Assembly: GCF_963678635.1 (NCBI RefSeq)
Contig: NC_087066.1
Span: 33,547,301-33,611,300, forward strand
Reading direction: 5' to 3'
Length of the DNA: 64,000 nt
From: Symsagittifera roscoffensis
Lineage: Eukaryota > Xenacoelomorpha > Acoela > Convolutidae
Shown here: positions 11,111 to 21,863 of the stretch, in pieces
How the letters are laid out: each line of letters starts with the position of its first letter
Position numbering within the stretch: the first letter of the stretch is position 1
Position numbers and translations under genes: made by a program
The notes under the pieces: generated by a model
Told to the model about the DNA's origin: nothing
The model's input: the letters and a program-made list of their open reading frames with translations, nothing else
The model's database searches: none

Positions 11111-12301
11111 TTACATGGGTTCTTCCGCTTGACGGCTTCCTCCCTGTCCGTCATCTCCTTCTGACATATCCTTCTTCGAGCTTGAGGGCCCTTGCTTTTC
11201 ATTGTCGGCCCCTTCCGGGAATTTCGGTATGATCAGTGTGCCAGCTGATCCATCTTCCTCTTCTCCATGGACCACTTTGATTTCCTCGCAGCCGAAGGGT
11301 GCTAGGAAGGTTCTCGCATGCAGTGTTCCTCCTACTTTCAATTCCGGTTTCACACTAGTCAGGATCAAGGAGGCCTCAGACAGTTCGGTCCTGCCTCTCA
11401 TCTTCATAGGCGCTAAGCATAATCCCGCCCATTCCTCGTCAAATCTTCCAGGCTTGTGAGTCGCGGCGCTGCTTATTCGCCTTCTCGTCGCTTGATCCGT
11501 ATAAGCAAATCGTGTGTATTGTAACACGGCGGCATTTCTCCCCACAAAGTATGGATCCATCGTTCCCACGAAGTTCCCTATTGTCCTTTCAATGGTTTCA
11601 AATGCTCTCAACCTAGGAGTTTGTACCACGGAGACTGCTCCGAGCAACATCCTTCTTATCAGAGGGAATTCGGGGATTTCTTCCGGCAGCTTCTCGTAAT
11701 CACACCAATCCTTCGTCTCTTCCCTCACCTTGTGATATGCTGCAGTGAGACGAGGCACTCTGGTCATCTCACCATTCGTCTTATCATTCGGTCTCAGATT
11801 CCAAAGCTTCGGAAACACCTCGATGTGTCCTCTTTCTACTTCTCCCATGCGATCACGGAAGTGATCGTCAAAATTGATGACCGTCATTTCTGGCTCTGAT
11901 ATTTTCGCAAACAACAGATCTTCGCTCATGAGCTCCCGCAACACGTGCTGCTCACACCAGTTCAGCGCACTACCGTTCACTGCTGATATGAGGTTCAGGT
12001 GCAGCACCGACCTCCTGTACGCCTCCACCCTGACATCAGGGAACGCAAATGTGACTGCTGGTCCATAGATAACTGTCACAAACTCCGTGGCCCCTCTGAT
12101 CAACGCTAAGGGATCAGTCCTCAAGCCCAAGCACAGATCGGTTAGTAGGGGCATGCCCCCAACATGTCGTCTCACATCTTCCTCTCTCTCGATAGTCTCA
12201 TCTTCTCCGATTTTGTTGTAGGAGTATTGGATAAGAGTGTGTCTCAGTTCTCTTATCTTATTCCACGAGTCAGTGGCTTTCTTCATGTCCAATTTTCTCA
12301 C
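11111..12301 (-). pseudogene. Duplicated polyprotein block, copy 1, right ORF (396 codons)
   Basis: A long open frame with a TTG-initiated first listed codon; no ATG decides the start, so it is probably an internal polyprotein segment. It carries hydrophobic and charged stretches such as GATEFVTVIYGPAVTFAF and ends in an acidic serine-rich tail (SSSKKDMSEGDDGQGGSRQ). It is nearly identical to 14649-15839. A 137-bp deletion just after it, relative to copy 2, shifts the frame. A frameshift and stop between it and 12379 are shared by both copies and so predate the duplication. No known domain. Confidence 0.5.
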
Positions 12302-12378
12302 CCTTCACTTCATCTGCTCTGGACAACGTGTCAGTTTCATTAATCCTCCCAAGTTTCCGTGAGTAATCGCAATCAGCG

Positions 12379-13908
12379 TTAGAAGTCCATCCAACCGCAG
12401 GTGAGCAGTACCGCCGGTCCTTTCACAAAACTCTCAGCTCCAAACGTCACAAACAAGGCTAGTAGCTCCACAATCGATATTTCCACTACCTCTTGGAAGA
12501 ATTCCTTTATCAAGTAACGAGAAGCTTTCGGGTAAGCTTTCGCCAAGAAGGACGCGGTCCATCCGGCTCCCAACCCTTCCAGCATGCTATCTGTTCGTTC
12601 AAAGCCTTCTTCCCCCTTCACTTCCTGGGTCCAGAAGGTTTCCTGGCAATCCTGGGTCCAGAAGGTCAAGGTAATCTGGCACATTCTATTCACAAACTCA
12701 GCCGTCTTTTCTTCAGCTTTTTCCGCTAGGTTTACCTCCTTCAACAAGTAGGCATGGATTTTCTTCATCATTATAGGGCCTTGCTCAAAAGCATCTGCAC
12801 CCAATGCCGCTACTCGAGGACTTAGATGTAACCACTGGTTGGCCTCCGGTTTGGTCCTCAAAACCATCGCCTCCAAATGAGCTCTAGTCTCCTGTGAATT
12901 CTTCCTTCTCGCTTTTTCACCTGTTAAATCCATTGCTCGGAACCATAAGTCGTTTGACATCGCTGTGACCACTCGATGGTCGTCGTCTGTTCCCGGTTTA
13001 GGTTTGAGCTGTCGACTGAAGTTGGACAGTTCCAACCCCAGCACCTCATCCAACACTAACATGTGCCGCGCATGGTCCTTGAATCCTCTCATCGCGTTCG
13101 AGATATCTGACCACACCGCAGGTAGTTCTATCATGCGATTTGGGGCTGATATGATCACATCATATTTCCCTTCCGAAAGCAAGGTCACGATCGCATACAC
13201 GAAGTTCAATCCATCCGGGAGACATGCATACCCCGGAGACAGCGCAAACACTACTCTCGGTGTCACCTTGTTGAACGACCCCTCCTTCGTCGCATCCACC
13301 ACTTCACCCATTGACTCCATGATATCCTTTATTGCTGGCCACACTGGATTTTCTGCCATTGCAGGATCTCTGAGTCTGCTCAGAAAACCTCTACTGTGCA
13401 AGTGGTCACTGATGCCAGCAAACACGACCGTGACTGGGTTCATGTCCGTCTGTCTTTGTACCCCTATTGCCAGAGGTACGGCCTGCAGTAGGTCCAGGTC
13501 GACCGCTGCCAACATTATGACATCTGGCCACAACAGAGACTTGGAAGTGTACACGAACTCTGAATTCGCTTCTATCATAATCTTGGCCTTCCTCATTTCT
13601 GCTTTGTCGTACGCGGCAAAGATGGTCTCATCTTTCTTTATCGCTTTCCATCCGCCGTACCTTTGGACGTCACCATCTTGACTCACTTGTTTCGGGTATA
13701 TTCTATCTTTCACATGACCTGGGGGTGAGCTCACTTGCCTGAACATCTTCACATGTTGTCCGATCGGCGCCCTTGTTATCAAAAATCTTCCAGGTCTCTC
13801 TTCTCGATTCCCTTCATCATGATTCAACCTCACGTCCTGCCATGGTCTTGCGTTCACTGGTCCCATCGTGTTATTAGAGGGCAATCCCTCTAGGTCAGCA
13901 AATCTCAA
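12379..13908 (-). pseudogene. Duplicated polyprotein block, copy 1, left ORF (509 codons)
   Basis: This copy is open where copy 2 is broken, and so gives the better view of the segment after the SGNH domain. Visible are alpha/beta-like hydrophobic strands (VTVVFAGISDHL; PRVVFALSPGYACLP; YDVIISAPNRMIELP; MLVLDEVLGLEL), which suggests a globular Rossmann-like or second hydrolase-like fold, not proven. An internal repeat of TFWTQ (about 12615-12665, from a duplicated CCTGGGTCCAGAAGGT) is present in both copies. The 5' (right) edge is the duplication junction at 13924-13931, where the frame runs out of copy 2. It ends with TAA at 12379. Confidence 0.5.
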
Positions 13909-15839
13909 GGCCGTCGTGGAGCTGAAATTGATATCTCTGAATCCACCTTCGTCGTTCCTACTCTCCTCGGCATCACCTTGCTGCCTAACTTCATCTTCAT
14001 CTCATTGATCTTATCAATCACCAATTTGGATCGCATCGTTCCCCTCCTGGTTCTTGACAGATACACCACCTCTCCTTTACCATCCTGCGGTTTCATCTTG
14101 ATCGGAGAGTTCGCCTCACTTTCATCAGTGGCTGAGTCAATCAACAACTCACTCATTCTCCCTTTACACTCATCAAGTTTGTCAACGACTGCCCGCATCA
14201 ATGGTCGGTTGCGACCTGTTTTCAAAATGGACTGGACCCCATAGCTCTGAACCACTGTCCAGACTTCTTCCGTGAACGCCACTCTGTCCAATCTGTATCC
14301 CGTCCTACTTTGATGGCCTCGATGATGTACTTCCCACTCTTCTTCGGGCAACGTTCCCAAGAAAGGTACTCTGGCTGAGCCCTCTATTCTTCTTCTCCTT
14401 GGTGATTCCATGAGGCTTCTTTGTTCGTTATTTCTTGAATTGCCAGGAGAGCTGCTCTCCGGCAAATTCCGTTTCATTTCCGTAAAGGCTGACGGAGGTT
14501 CCAGTGTCGAAATGCCTTCATCCGCTGGCTCAGTCGTCTCCAACGTATCCGCGCTGTTCTCATGATCACTGAAGATATTGAAATCCAGGCTGGATACTCC
14601 TCCTGTCGATGCCCTGTCGTCTTCCCCACCAGCTTGACTTGCATCCTGTTGCATGGGTTCTTCCGCTTGACGGCTTCCTCCCTGTCCGTCATCTCCTTCT
14701 GACATATCCTTCTTCGAGCTTGAGGGCCCTTGCTTTTCATTGTCGGCCCCTTCCGGGAATTTCGGTATGATCAGTGTGCCAGCTGATCCATCTTCCTCTT
14801 CTCCATGGACCACTTTGATTTCCTCGCAGCCGAAGGGTGCTAGGAAGGTTCTCGCATGCAGTGTTCCTCCTACTTTCAATTCCGGTTTCACACTAGTCAG
14901 GATCAAGGAGGCCTCAGACAGTTCGGTCCTGCCTCTCATCTTCATAGGCGCTAAGCATAATCCCGCCCATTCCTCGTCAAATCTTCCAGGCTTGTGAGTC
15001 GCGGCGCTGCTTATTCGCCTTCTCGTCGCTTGATCCGTATAAGCAAATCGTGTGTATTGTAACACGGCGGCATTTCTCCCCACAAAGTATGGATCCATCG
15101 TTCCCACGAAGTTCCCTATTGTCCTTTCAATGGTTTCAAATGCTCTCAACCTAGGAGTTTGTACCACGGAGACTGCTCCGAGCAACATCCTTCTTATCAG
15201 AGGGAATTCGGGGATTTCTTCCGGCAGCTTCTCGTAATCACACCAATCCTTCGTCTCTTCCCTCACCTTGTGATATGCTGCAGTGAGACGAGGCACTCTG
15301 GTCATCTCACCATTCGTCTTATCATTCGGTCTCAGATTCCAAAGCTTCGGAAACACCTCGATGTGTCCTCTTTCTACTTCTCCCATGCGATCACGGAAGT
15401 GAACGTCAAAATTGATGACCGTCATTTCTGGCTCTGATATTTTCGCAAACAACAGATCTTCGCTCATGAGCTCCCGCAACACGTGCTGCTCACACCAGTT
15501 CAGCGCACTACCGTTCACTGCTGATATGAGGTTCAGGTGCAGCACCGACCTCCTGTACGCCTCCACCCTGACATCAGGGAACGCAAATGTGACTGCTGGT
15601 CCATAGATAACTGTCACAAACTCCGTGGCCCCTCTGATCAACGCTAAGGGATCAGTCCTCAAGCCCAAGCACAGATCGGTTAGTAGGGGCATGCCCCCAA
15701 CATGTCGTCTCACATCTTCCTCTCTCTCGATAGTCTCATCTTCTCCGATTTTGTTGTAGGAGTATTGGATAAGAGTGTGTCTCAGTTCTCTTATCTTATT
15801 CCACGAGTCAGTGGCTTTCTTCATGTCCAATTTTCTCAC
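13905..15839 (-). pseudogene. Duplicated polyprotein block, copy 2, right ORF (644 codons)
   Basis: The longest uninterrupted frame of the second polyprotein. It includes the same segment as 11111-12301, then a linker rich in Ser, Asp and Glu (about 14475-14640, absent from copy 1), then the arginine-rich segment beginning KRNLPESSSPGNSRNNEQRS, and runs into the duplication junction, where the last few codons belong to the repeated unit. No known family is visible. Its value is that it shows the normal spacing between parts that are frameshifted in copy 1. Confidence 0.5.
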
Positions 15840-17467
15840 CCTTCACTTCATCTGCTCTGGACAACGTGTCAGTTTCATTAATCCTCCCAAGTTTCCGTGA
15901 GTAATCGCAATCAGCGTTAGAAGTCCATCCAACCGCAGGTGAGCAGTACCGCCGGTCCTTTCACAAAACTCTCAGCTCCAAACGTCACAAACAAGGCTAG
16001 TAGCTCCACAATCGATATTTCCACTACCTCTTGGAAGAATTCCTTTATCAAGTAACGAGAAGCTTTCGGGTAAACTTTCGCCAAGAAGGACGCGGTCCAT
16101 CCGGCTCCCAACCCTTCCAGCATGCTATCTGTTCGTTCAAAGCCTTCTTCCCCCTTCACTTCCTGGGTCCAGAAGGTTTCCTGGCAATCCTGGGTCCAGA
16201 AGGTCAAGGTAATCTGGCACATTCTATTCACAAACTCAGCCGTCTTTTCTTCAGCTTTTTCCGCTAGGTTTACCTCCTTCAACAAGTAGGCATGGATTTT
16301 CTTCATCATTATAGGGCCTTGCTCAAAAGCATCTGCACCCAATGCCGCTACTCGAGGACTTAGATGTAACCACTGGTTGGCCTCCGGTTTGGTCCTCAAA
16401 ACCATCGCCTCCAAATGAGCTCTAGTCTCCTGTGAATTCTTCCTTCTCGCTTTTTCACCTGTTAATTCCATTGCTCGGAACCATAAGTCGTTTGACATCG
16501 CTGTGACCACTCGATGGTCGTCGTCTGTTCCCGGTTTAGGTTTGAGCTGTCGACTGAAGTTGGACAGTTCCAACCCCAGCACCTCATCCAACACTAACAT
16601 GTGCCGCGCATGGTCCTTGAATCCTCTCATCGCGTTCGAGATATCTGACCACACCGCAGGTAGTTCTATCATGCGATTTGGGGCTGATATGATCACATCA
16701 TATTTCCCTTCCGAAAGCAAGGTCACGATCGCATACACGAAGTTCAATCCATCCGGGAGACATGCATACCCCGGAGACAGCGCAAACACTACTCTCGGTG
16801 TCACCTTGTTGAACGACCCCTCCTTCGTCGCATCCACCACTTCACCCATTGACTCCATGATATCCTTTATTGCACTTGATTTTCTGCCATTGCAGGATCT
16901 CTGAGTCTGCTCAGAAAACCTCTACTGTGCAAGTGGTCACTGATGCCAGCAAACACGACCGTGACTGGGTTCATGTCCGTCTGTCTTTGTACCCCTATTG
17001 CCAGAGGTACGGCCTGCAGTTGGTCCAGGTCGACCGCTGCCAACATTATGACATCTGGCCACAACAGAGACTTGGAAGTGTACACGAACTCTGAATTCGC
17101 TACTATCATAATCTTGGCCTTCCTCATTTCTGCTTTGTCGTACGCGGCAAAGATGGTCTCATCTTTCTTTATCGCTTTCAATCCGCCGTACCTTTGGACG
17201 TCACCATCTTGACTCACTTGTTTCGGGTATATTCTATCTTTCACATGACCTGGGGGTGAGCTCACTTGCCTGAACATCTTCACATGTTGTCTGATCGGCG
17301 CCCTTGTTATCAAAAATCTTCCAGGTCTCTCTTCTCGATTCCCTTCATCATGATTCAACCTCACGTCCTGCCATGGTCTTGCGTTCACTGGTCCCATCGT
17401 GTTATTAGAGGGCAATCCCTCTAGGTCAGCAAATCTCAAGGCCGTCGTGGAGTTGAAATTTATGCCA
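13931..17467 (-). repeat. Tandem duplication unit, copy 2 (~3.5 kb)
   Basis: This is the second copy of the unit described at 10531-13930. It retains the 137 bp missing from copy 1 but has a ~7-bp deletion with a substitution near 16873-16880 that breaks the ORF still open in copy 1. The two copies therefore acquired different lesions after duplication, although some stops are common to both. Confidence 0.85.
15917..16858 (-). pseudogene. Duplicated polyprotein block, copy 2, left ORF, truncated (313 codons)
   Basis: Corresponds to the C-terminal 313 codons of 12379-13908. The listed start (ATG within MESMGEVVDATKEG) is only the first Met after the deletion near 16873-16880, which puts the preceding SGNH-containing frame into a stop. 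It ends at the same TAA as copy 1. I find no motif beyond those given for copy 1. Confidence 0.5.
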
Positions 17468-18540
17468 GCGTCTTTTAACCAGTCTACACCTGTTATCGAG
17501 TACAGCCTACTGACGGATAGCCTCGCTCCATTCAGCATCCTCCTGGCGTCCTCGATGAAGCTCACCCTCTGGAGATCCAGCTTCATTAGTTCGTCCTTGT
17601 ACACATGCCAGGGAGATGGTATGGGTCTTGACCACATCAATGAGCCTCTATCCGGGCGTCTCTCCTCTCGACTGGTACTTGTCGTCTCCGGTCTCGTGTC
17701 TGATCTGGACGTGCCAGTTGCCTCTTCCATTGGGTTAACTGGCCCTATTCGTCTCCTAGAATGAATGGTCCTCCTCACTGGCGCTTCTCCCAATCGATCC
17801 TGCACGTCCGTCCTTTGACCTGGTTCGCTGGAGCTCTGTTGTCTGTAGTTCGTGGCGGCCGGGACCGTCCCCAAGCGTGTTTCGAGGCTAGGAGGCACAA
17901 AGGTGGTAATCACCGAGTCATTCGATGTTCCTTCCTCTTTCAGCACTCCGGTGTCAAAGAGTTTTGCTTCTAACTCATCCAATCGCTCTTGGTAGACTCG
18001 ATTCAACCAAGCCTGTCCTTCTATACTATCGAAGTGGATGCCGTCCGTGGTCAGCCTGGCCTGATCCATAGCTCTCAACTCATGTTCAATGTCCATGAGG
18101 ATCATTCTCCCGGCATTCCGACTTTCGAGATTCCTCAGGATGTAATTCCACCTGACGACTTCTTCGTTGTGCCTTCTCCCTGCTGCTTTCAAGCTCCTTG
18201 TATTCATTGGCACAGTGCAAACGGTCAGTACCGCGCAATTGAATTTCTGCCAGAGAGTAGTAAGCAAGCACACCATCATTGATTCCCATAGTGCTTCATG
18301 CTCATCCGAACCTCTAGAGATGTCATTCGTTCCAACCAGGATTATCACATTGGGAGTTCTCCCTGGATTCATTAGTTCCACCATTCGATATAACTGGGCT
18401 ATCGTCGCGCCTCCGAAGGCCATCACCGTGGTGACCCAAGAGGTCCTCAAATTCGATAGTACTCTGACCAAGCTGTCTCCCAGTATCAGATCTGATGTCC
18501 CCAGTGCCGGTTGTTGCAGGTTTACTGCTGGGTTCCAAGT
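16867..18540 (-). pseudogene. SGNH (GDSL-type) hydrolase domain in polyprotein
   Basis: SGNH hydrolases are Ser-His esterases and lipases. All four blocks are visible in one open frame: LILGDSLVRVL (GDS at 18472-18480), a glycine block AFGGATI, ILVGTNDISRG (GTND at about 18322-18333) and TTDGIHFD (DxxH at 18034-18045). About 160 codons from the first to the last block is normal for the family. The listed open frame starts at 18471, just after GDS, but the frame is open upstream to the insertion at 18521-18600. After the domain follow a Pro/Ser/Arg-rich linker (about 17700-17850) and the segment shared with 12379-13908. The frame ends at a deletion near 16873. The catalytic residues look intact, but the polyprotein around them is broken. 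Confidence 0.75.
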
Positions 18541-18615
18541 CGCTCGACTTGGAACCCAGCAAGTCGAGCGACTTGGAAATCCTGCGGTGTGGTACTGCTG
18601 GGTTCCAGGTCTCCG
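18521..18615. repeat. Inverted repeat inside a 70-bp insertion
   Basis: CTGGGTTCCAAGTCG is followed after two bases by its exact complement CGACTTGGAACCCAG, a 32-base palindrome at about 18528-18559. A direct copy of TACTGCTGGGTTCCA occurs at each side (about 18524 and 18594). Seventy bases between the direct copies add one base to the frame and disrupt the link to the SGNH domain. Confidence 0.75.
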
Positions 18616-19729
18616 GAACTCCCGTGAAATTATATCTCAATTGATTGTTCTTTTGTACGTATATCACACGTGACACTTTATTCGCTGGCATCTTCTGTAT
18701 TCTTCTCTCTGGGGCCTTAGAGCTCCCCATTAGTGGCGTCACGTCGATCATTCTCTGTCTGATCACGGTCTGGGAGAGTCGCACTCTGCCCGTGTCGTCA
18801 ATCGTGCAGTCACCCCGGAACCTGGCGCATTCTTGTTGGCGACCAGTCGTCCAGCTGTCTCTATCAGCTTCCTCACCGTTTGTACCACGACGGGGTCACC
18901 CAAGGCGTCACTAGGGTCCGGGTTTGTCACTCAATCTGTTGCTGTCGGGAGCCGTGTCTCCGTTGTCTGACTCAATTCTCGAGGCGTCAAGAGCTCCATC
19001 GGGGACTGCCCACGAGGAATACTCCTTGCAGGTATCACCTTCTCCACGGCCGTGGTCAGCGCCCTGTGTTCCGATCGGTCCTTGTAGTCCTGCCTCAAGC
19101 GCTCAATTTCTTCACCCTGCTTTTTGTTACAGTCTTCGAACAATCTTTTCCACATGTCTCTGTCGTCCTCCGCAATGAGCATGGTCAACTCGTCCAGCTC
19201 CCTTTTTGTCCTTTCCAGTTCGTCTTTTATCCCATCCAGATCTTGCATGGTTTGGCTCGTCTGAATCCTCTGTTCTACTTTCGCCCTCTATGGTGGCACA
19301 GCTGCTCTCAGTGGTGAACCAGACGAGGCAGCCTCGCTGTTCATCTCCTGATGCATTCTCGTCAGCCCAGGTTTGGGCTTGGAGGGCATAGGCATTTCAC
19401 CTGGTTGGTAAGTCCCAGAACCTCCCAATCCAGGCTCATTCGCCAAGTCACTCCCTGAGAGAGCCCCGTTTCTCCACCTCATCACTCTCATGTTCGGGCG
19501 GTCTAGTATTCCCCTCTCTCCATATGCTGACATCAATAAGACTTCCGTGGGGCGGTCCCCACGGTTGTCATGCCCCAAGATGTTTATCAGGGGCATGACT
19601 ACCTCTGACTACCTCTGAGTCCTCCAGAACGAAGTCTCGTTCCATTAGCCGACGATAGATCGCATCTATCATCGGTCCTACATATGCCTCTGCCAGGTCC
19701 ATCAATTCATCCAAGTTGAAATTCTCCAT
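18541..19729 (-). pseudogene. N-terminal part of second polyprotein, with coiled coil
   Basis: An ATG at 19727-19729 opens a frame beginning MENFNLDELMDLAEAYVG, the best start candidate. Breaks follow in order: a 10-bp tandem duplication at 19597-19616 shifts the frame; TAG at 19288-19290 interrupts one frame that is open on both sides (19596-19291, 19287-18931); a TGA near 18931 and a one-base frameshift near 18830 precede the open part 18784-18323. The 19248-18931 part is a probable coiled coil (IKDELERTKRELDELTMLI). Position, coiled coil and lack of enzyme motifs would suit a Gag-like N-terminus, but no capsid or zinc knuckle is recognised here. Confidence 0.5.
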
Positions 19730-19739
19730 ACTGTTCTTC

Positions 19740-20125
19740 AGATTCGATTTGATTTAGTTTCAAGGTTTTGACTCAAGTGAGTAATTAAATGATCAATCAG
19801 GATCTAGAAAAGAAATCACGAATATCAAACTTGTCAGTTTCACCTTAACTTCTCATTTAAATTTACTTAAAAACACTCAGATAAAAAAAATTTTATCCTA
19901 AAACTTATTAAAATCAATCGGTCTCCAAAAATTTTGGAATTCGACCTAAGATTGGACAGTCCAAACTTTGGATCTGTTCCTAAGATCGTCATTCAGTTGT
20001 TGATGGTCACTACTCCCTTCTTACCCAAGATCTTAATAACATAACACATAACATAACATACATATCACACATATCACACACTACACACAACTTGGTCTTT
20101 AGCCCAACACCCTCTCGCACGTCAC
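19740..20125. other. Non-coding spacer between pol-distal ORF and second polyprotein
   Basis: An AT-rich stretch with no coding frame, with a run of ATAACA/ATACATATCACACA-type repeats at about 20035-20095. It lies where a shared LTR would be if two element copies are joined head to tail. I found no second copy of it in the window, and no clear TG...CA ends with a primer-binding site, so I do not call it an LTR. Confidence 0.4.
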
Positions 20126-21117
20126 TCAGCCTATACTTAAGTAATATTTCTTATGTAAATTTACTTGTATATTAGTATCAGAGAAAATCACGTGTACAAG
20201 CGTAAACAATTCCCGAGGATGCAGTCGTCCTCTGTTTGGATCGTACACGGGAAGCGAGAGCTCCTTCACGTCCATTTCCACGAGGAAGCCCCTCAACCTA
20301 GTCAAGGACAAGACTAGGTTCTCTGGGTCCACGTGCTGCTTCTCCGTCGCCCTCGTTACCAAGAAGCATAGGTATTTTCCCGGTATCTGTGACGCCGCCG
20401 GAGGTAAGGCCGCTACGCCCCCTACCCCTGGTCATTGATTCCATAGGAACTCTATGTTTTTATATTCTCTCTTAAAATCTGCCGCTAACGCTGTCCTAAA
20501 ACTCATGTCTGCTGTGACTGCACATGTTCTATTTGTGAGTATGAAATCACTGTCTGTTAGTATTATGTTACTTGAATAACCATTTGGTAAGTTAAAATAT
20601 GACTCAACTACCCTCCCTATGTCAGGTTTCTTAGGTTCTTGGCCTGTTTCTGCTTCTAAGTCTCCTGTCTCTCTTGCTATTCTTAATTTTTTTATTATCA
20701 ATTTTTCAGTGTGGGTAAGTCCTACCACCACTCCCCGGACAAAAATATCCATCGACGTCCCCGTCGATTGCATACCGGGTGTCAAATCAAGATTGGAAGC
20801 CGGAATGAGTAGTCGCCCTTCCTGGGCAGACCAGGAAGGATCATCTCGTTCGGTCTTCATGTATCTTATGCTTTCACGATCTACTTCATGAATCGTGACA
20901 CTGGTCTCCTCTGGGTCCGACGTCATTTCGTTCAGCCATTCTAAGACACGCAGGTTCGTCAAGTCGTGTTCATATGACTGCTGTTGCTCGTCGTCGAATT
21001 CTGCCTCGGGTTTCGACCGGTCGTCGACCCATTCATCGTCGTGATCATCGACCATGTCGATGTCTTGTGACACAGTTATTTCTTCTAGACCCACTACTTC
21101 TTCCACTATCTTCTTCA
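20126..21117 (-). pseudogene. Pol-distal ORF, acidic N-terminus, unknown function
   Basis: The part 21106-20432 (224 codons) ends in a single TGA at 20432-20434; the same frame continues to 20126, so the protein was about 330 residues. It starts acidic (DMVDDHDDEWVDDRSKPEAE), has no ATG at the left limit, and its open part begins within a few bases of the pol stop at a GATAGATAGATC run, where slippage may have occurred. Later parts (FNLPNGYSSNIILTDSDFIL; ENLVLSLTRLRGFLVEMDV) look globular. It lies in the place of env but shows no signal peptide or membrane anchor. No family recognised. Confidence 0.5.
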
Positions 21118-21851
21118 GATCTATCTATCCACTACAAAGTCGTCACCGTAATGGTCATTTGTCTTTCTGGGTCTTGTCCCGTCACTCTGACGAGTCTGCA
21201 TCGTGAACGGAAGATCCGGTTCCAAATTCTTGGGAACCTACATCTGTTCGGGATCCTGCCAATCCTCCTCTGCGTAGGGTAAGGTTTCATCGTCCGCTTC
21301 GATCACCTCGTTTGGATCCAGGTCCAGCGGTGTATTCGTTCCTTCCTCCACGACTTCGTTTCCATCGTTCTTCTCCCTCGTGCCCTTCTCGTTGACCTCA
21401 CAAGCAGGATCCATCATTAGATAATCCCCTTCTTCAATGTCTGCAGGTATACACCAGTCTTCTGTCGATGGATTGTGTGGCTGAATGTTTTCGTAATGAG
21501 CGGCTCGGCCAGTACTCAGTCTGTAAAAGCAGCCCTCCTGATGCACTTCCGTAACCATGGAGGGTCCCCTCCACTTTTTAGGAGCTTTTTCGTTCCTTTC
21601 GGTGGTATCACGTTTTGAAATACCCATACGTAATCTCCCACCTTGTAAGTTTTTGCACCAGCTGCTTTCATGTCGAATTTTTTCCTCTGCCTTGCCTGTG
21701 CTTGCTGAGTATTTCGTCTACACAAATCGTTCAACTCCTGTTGACGTCTGATTACATCTCTCACGTAGACCTGTGGAGACGTTTTCTTTCCCTCATACTC
21801 TGGGTAGAAAAAGGTTAAGGGTAAAGACTTCTCGTGTCCAGTTAGCATCAT
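21118..21851 (-). pseudogene. Integrase C-terminal part with GPY/F-like module
   Basis: The frames 21851-21516 and 21627-21238 overlap and together cover the integrase tail: KTYKVGDYVWVFQNV, then KKWRGPSMVTEVHQEG and HYENIQPHNPSTEDW, which match the GPY/F module of Ty3/gypsy integrases. The switch of frame falls in an A-run near 21580. An acidic tail follows. After a TAG at about 21235-21237 the frame goes on to about 21117, ending in a YGDDFVVDR-type C-terminus like that of many Pol polyproteins. The ORF upstream (22175-21864) is separated by a break near 21860. Confidence 0.7.
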
Positions 21852-21863
21852 GTGTGGACTAAC

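Larger units (their letters stand above)
10531..13930 (-). repeat. Tandem duplication unit, copy 1 (~3.4 kb)
   Basis: Matches 13931-17467 with only scattered substitutions (examples: 12535 against 16073, 12929 against 16467, 13488 against 17026). It lacks 137 bp that copy 2 has between about 14475 and 14635; the deletion ends share CGT. The junction to copy 2 at 13924-13931 shares ATT with both parental sites, as expected of microhomology-mediated or replication-slippage duplication. Confidence 0.85.

Noticed and set aside
14474-14740. Separate 88-codon minus-strand ORF
   Set aside because: It lies inside the 644-codon ORF in another frame; the same start in copy 1 became fused to the next ORF only through the 137-bp deletion.
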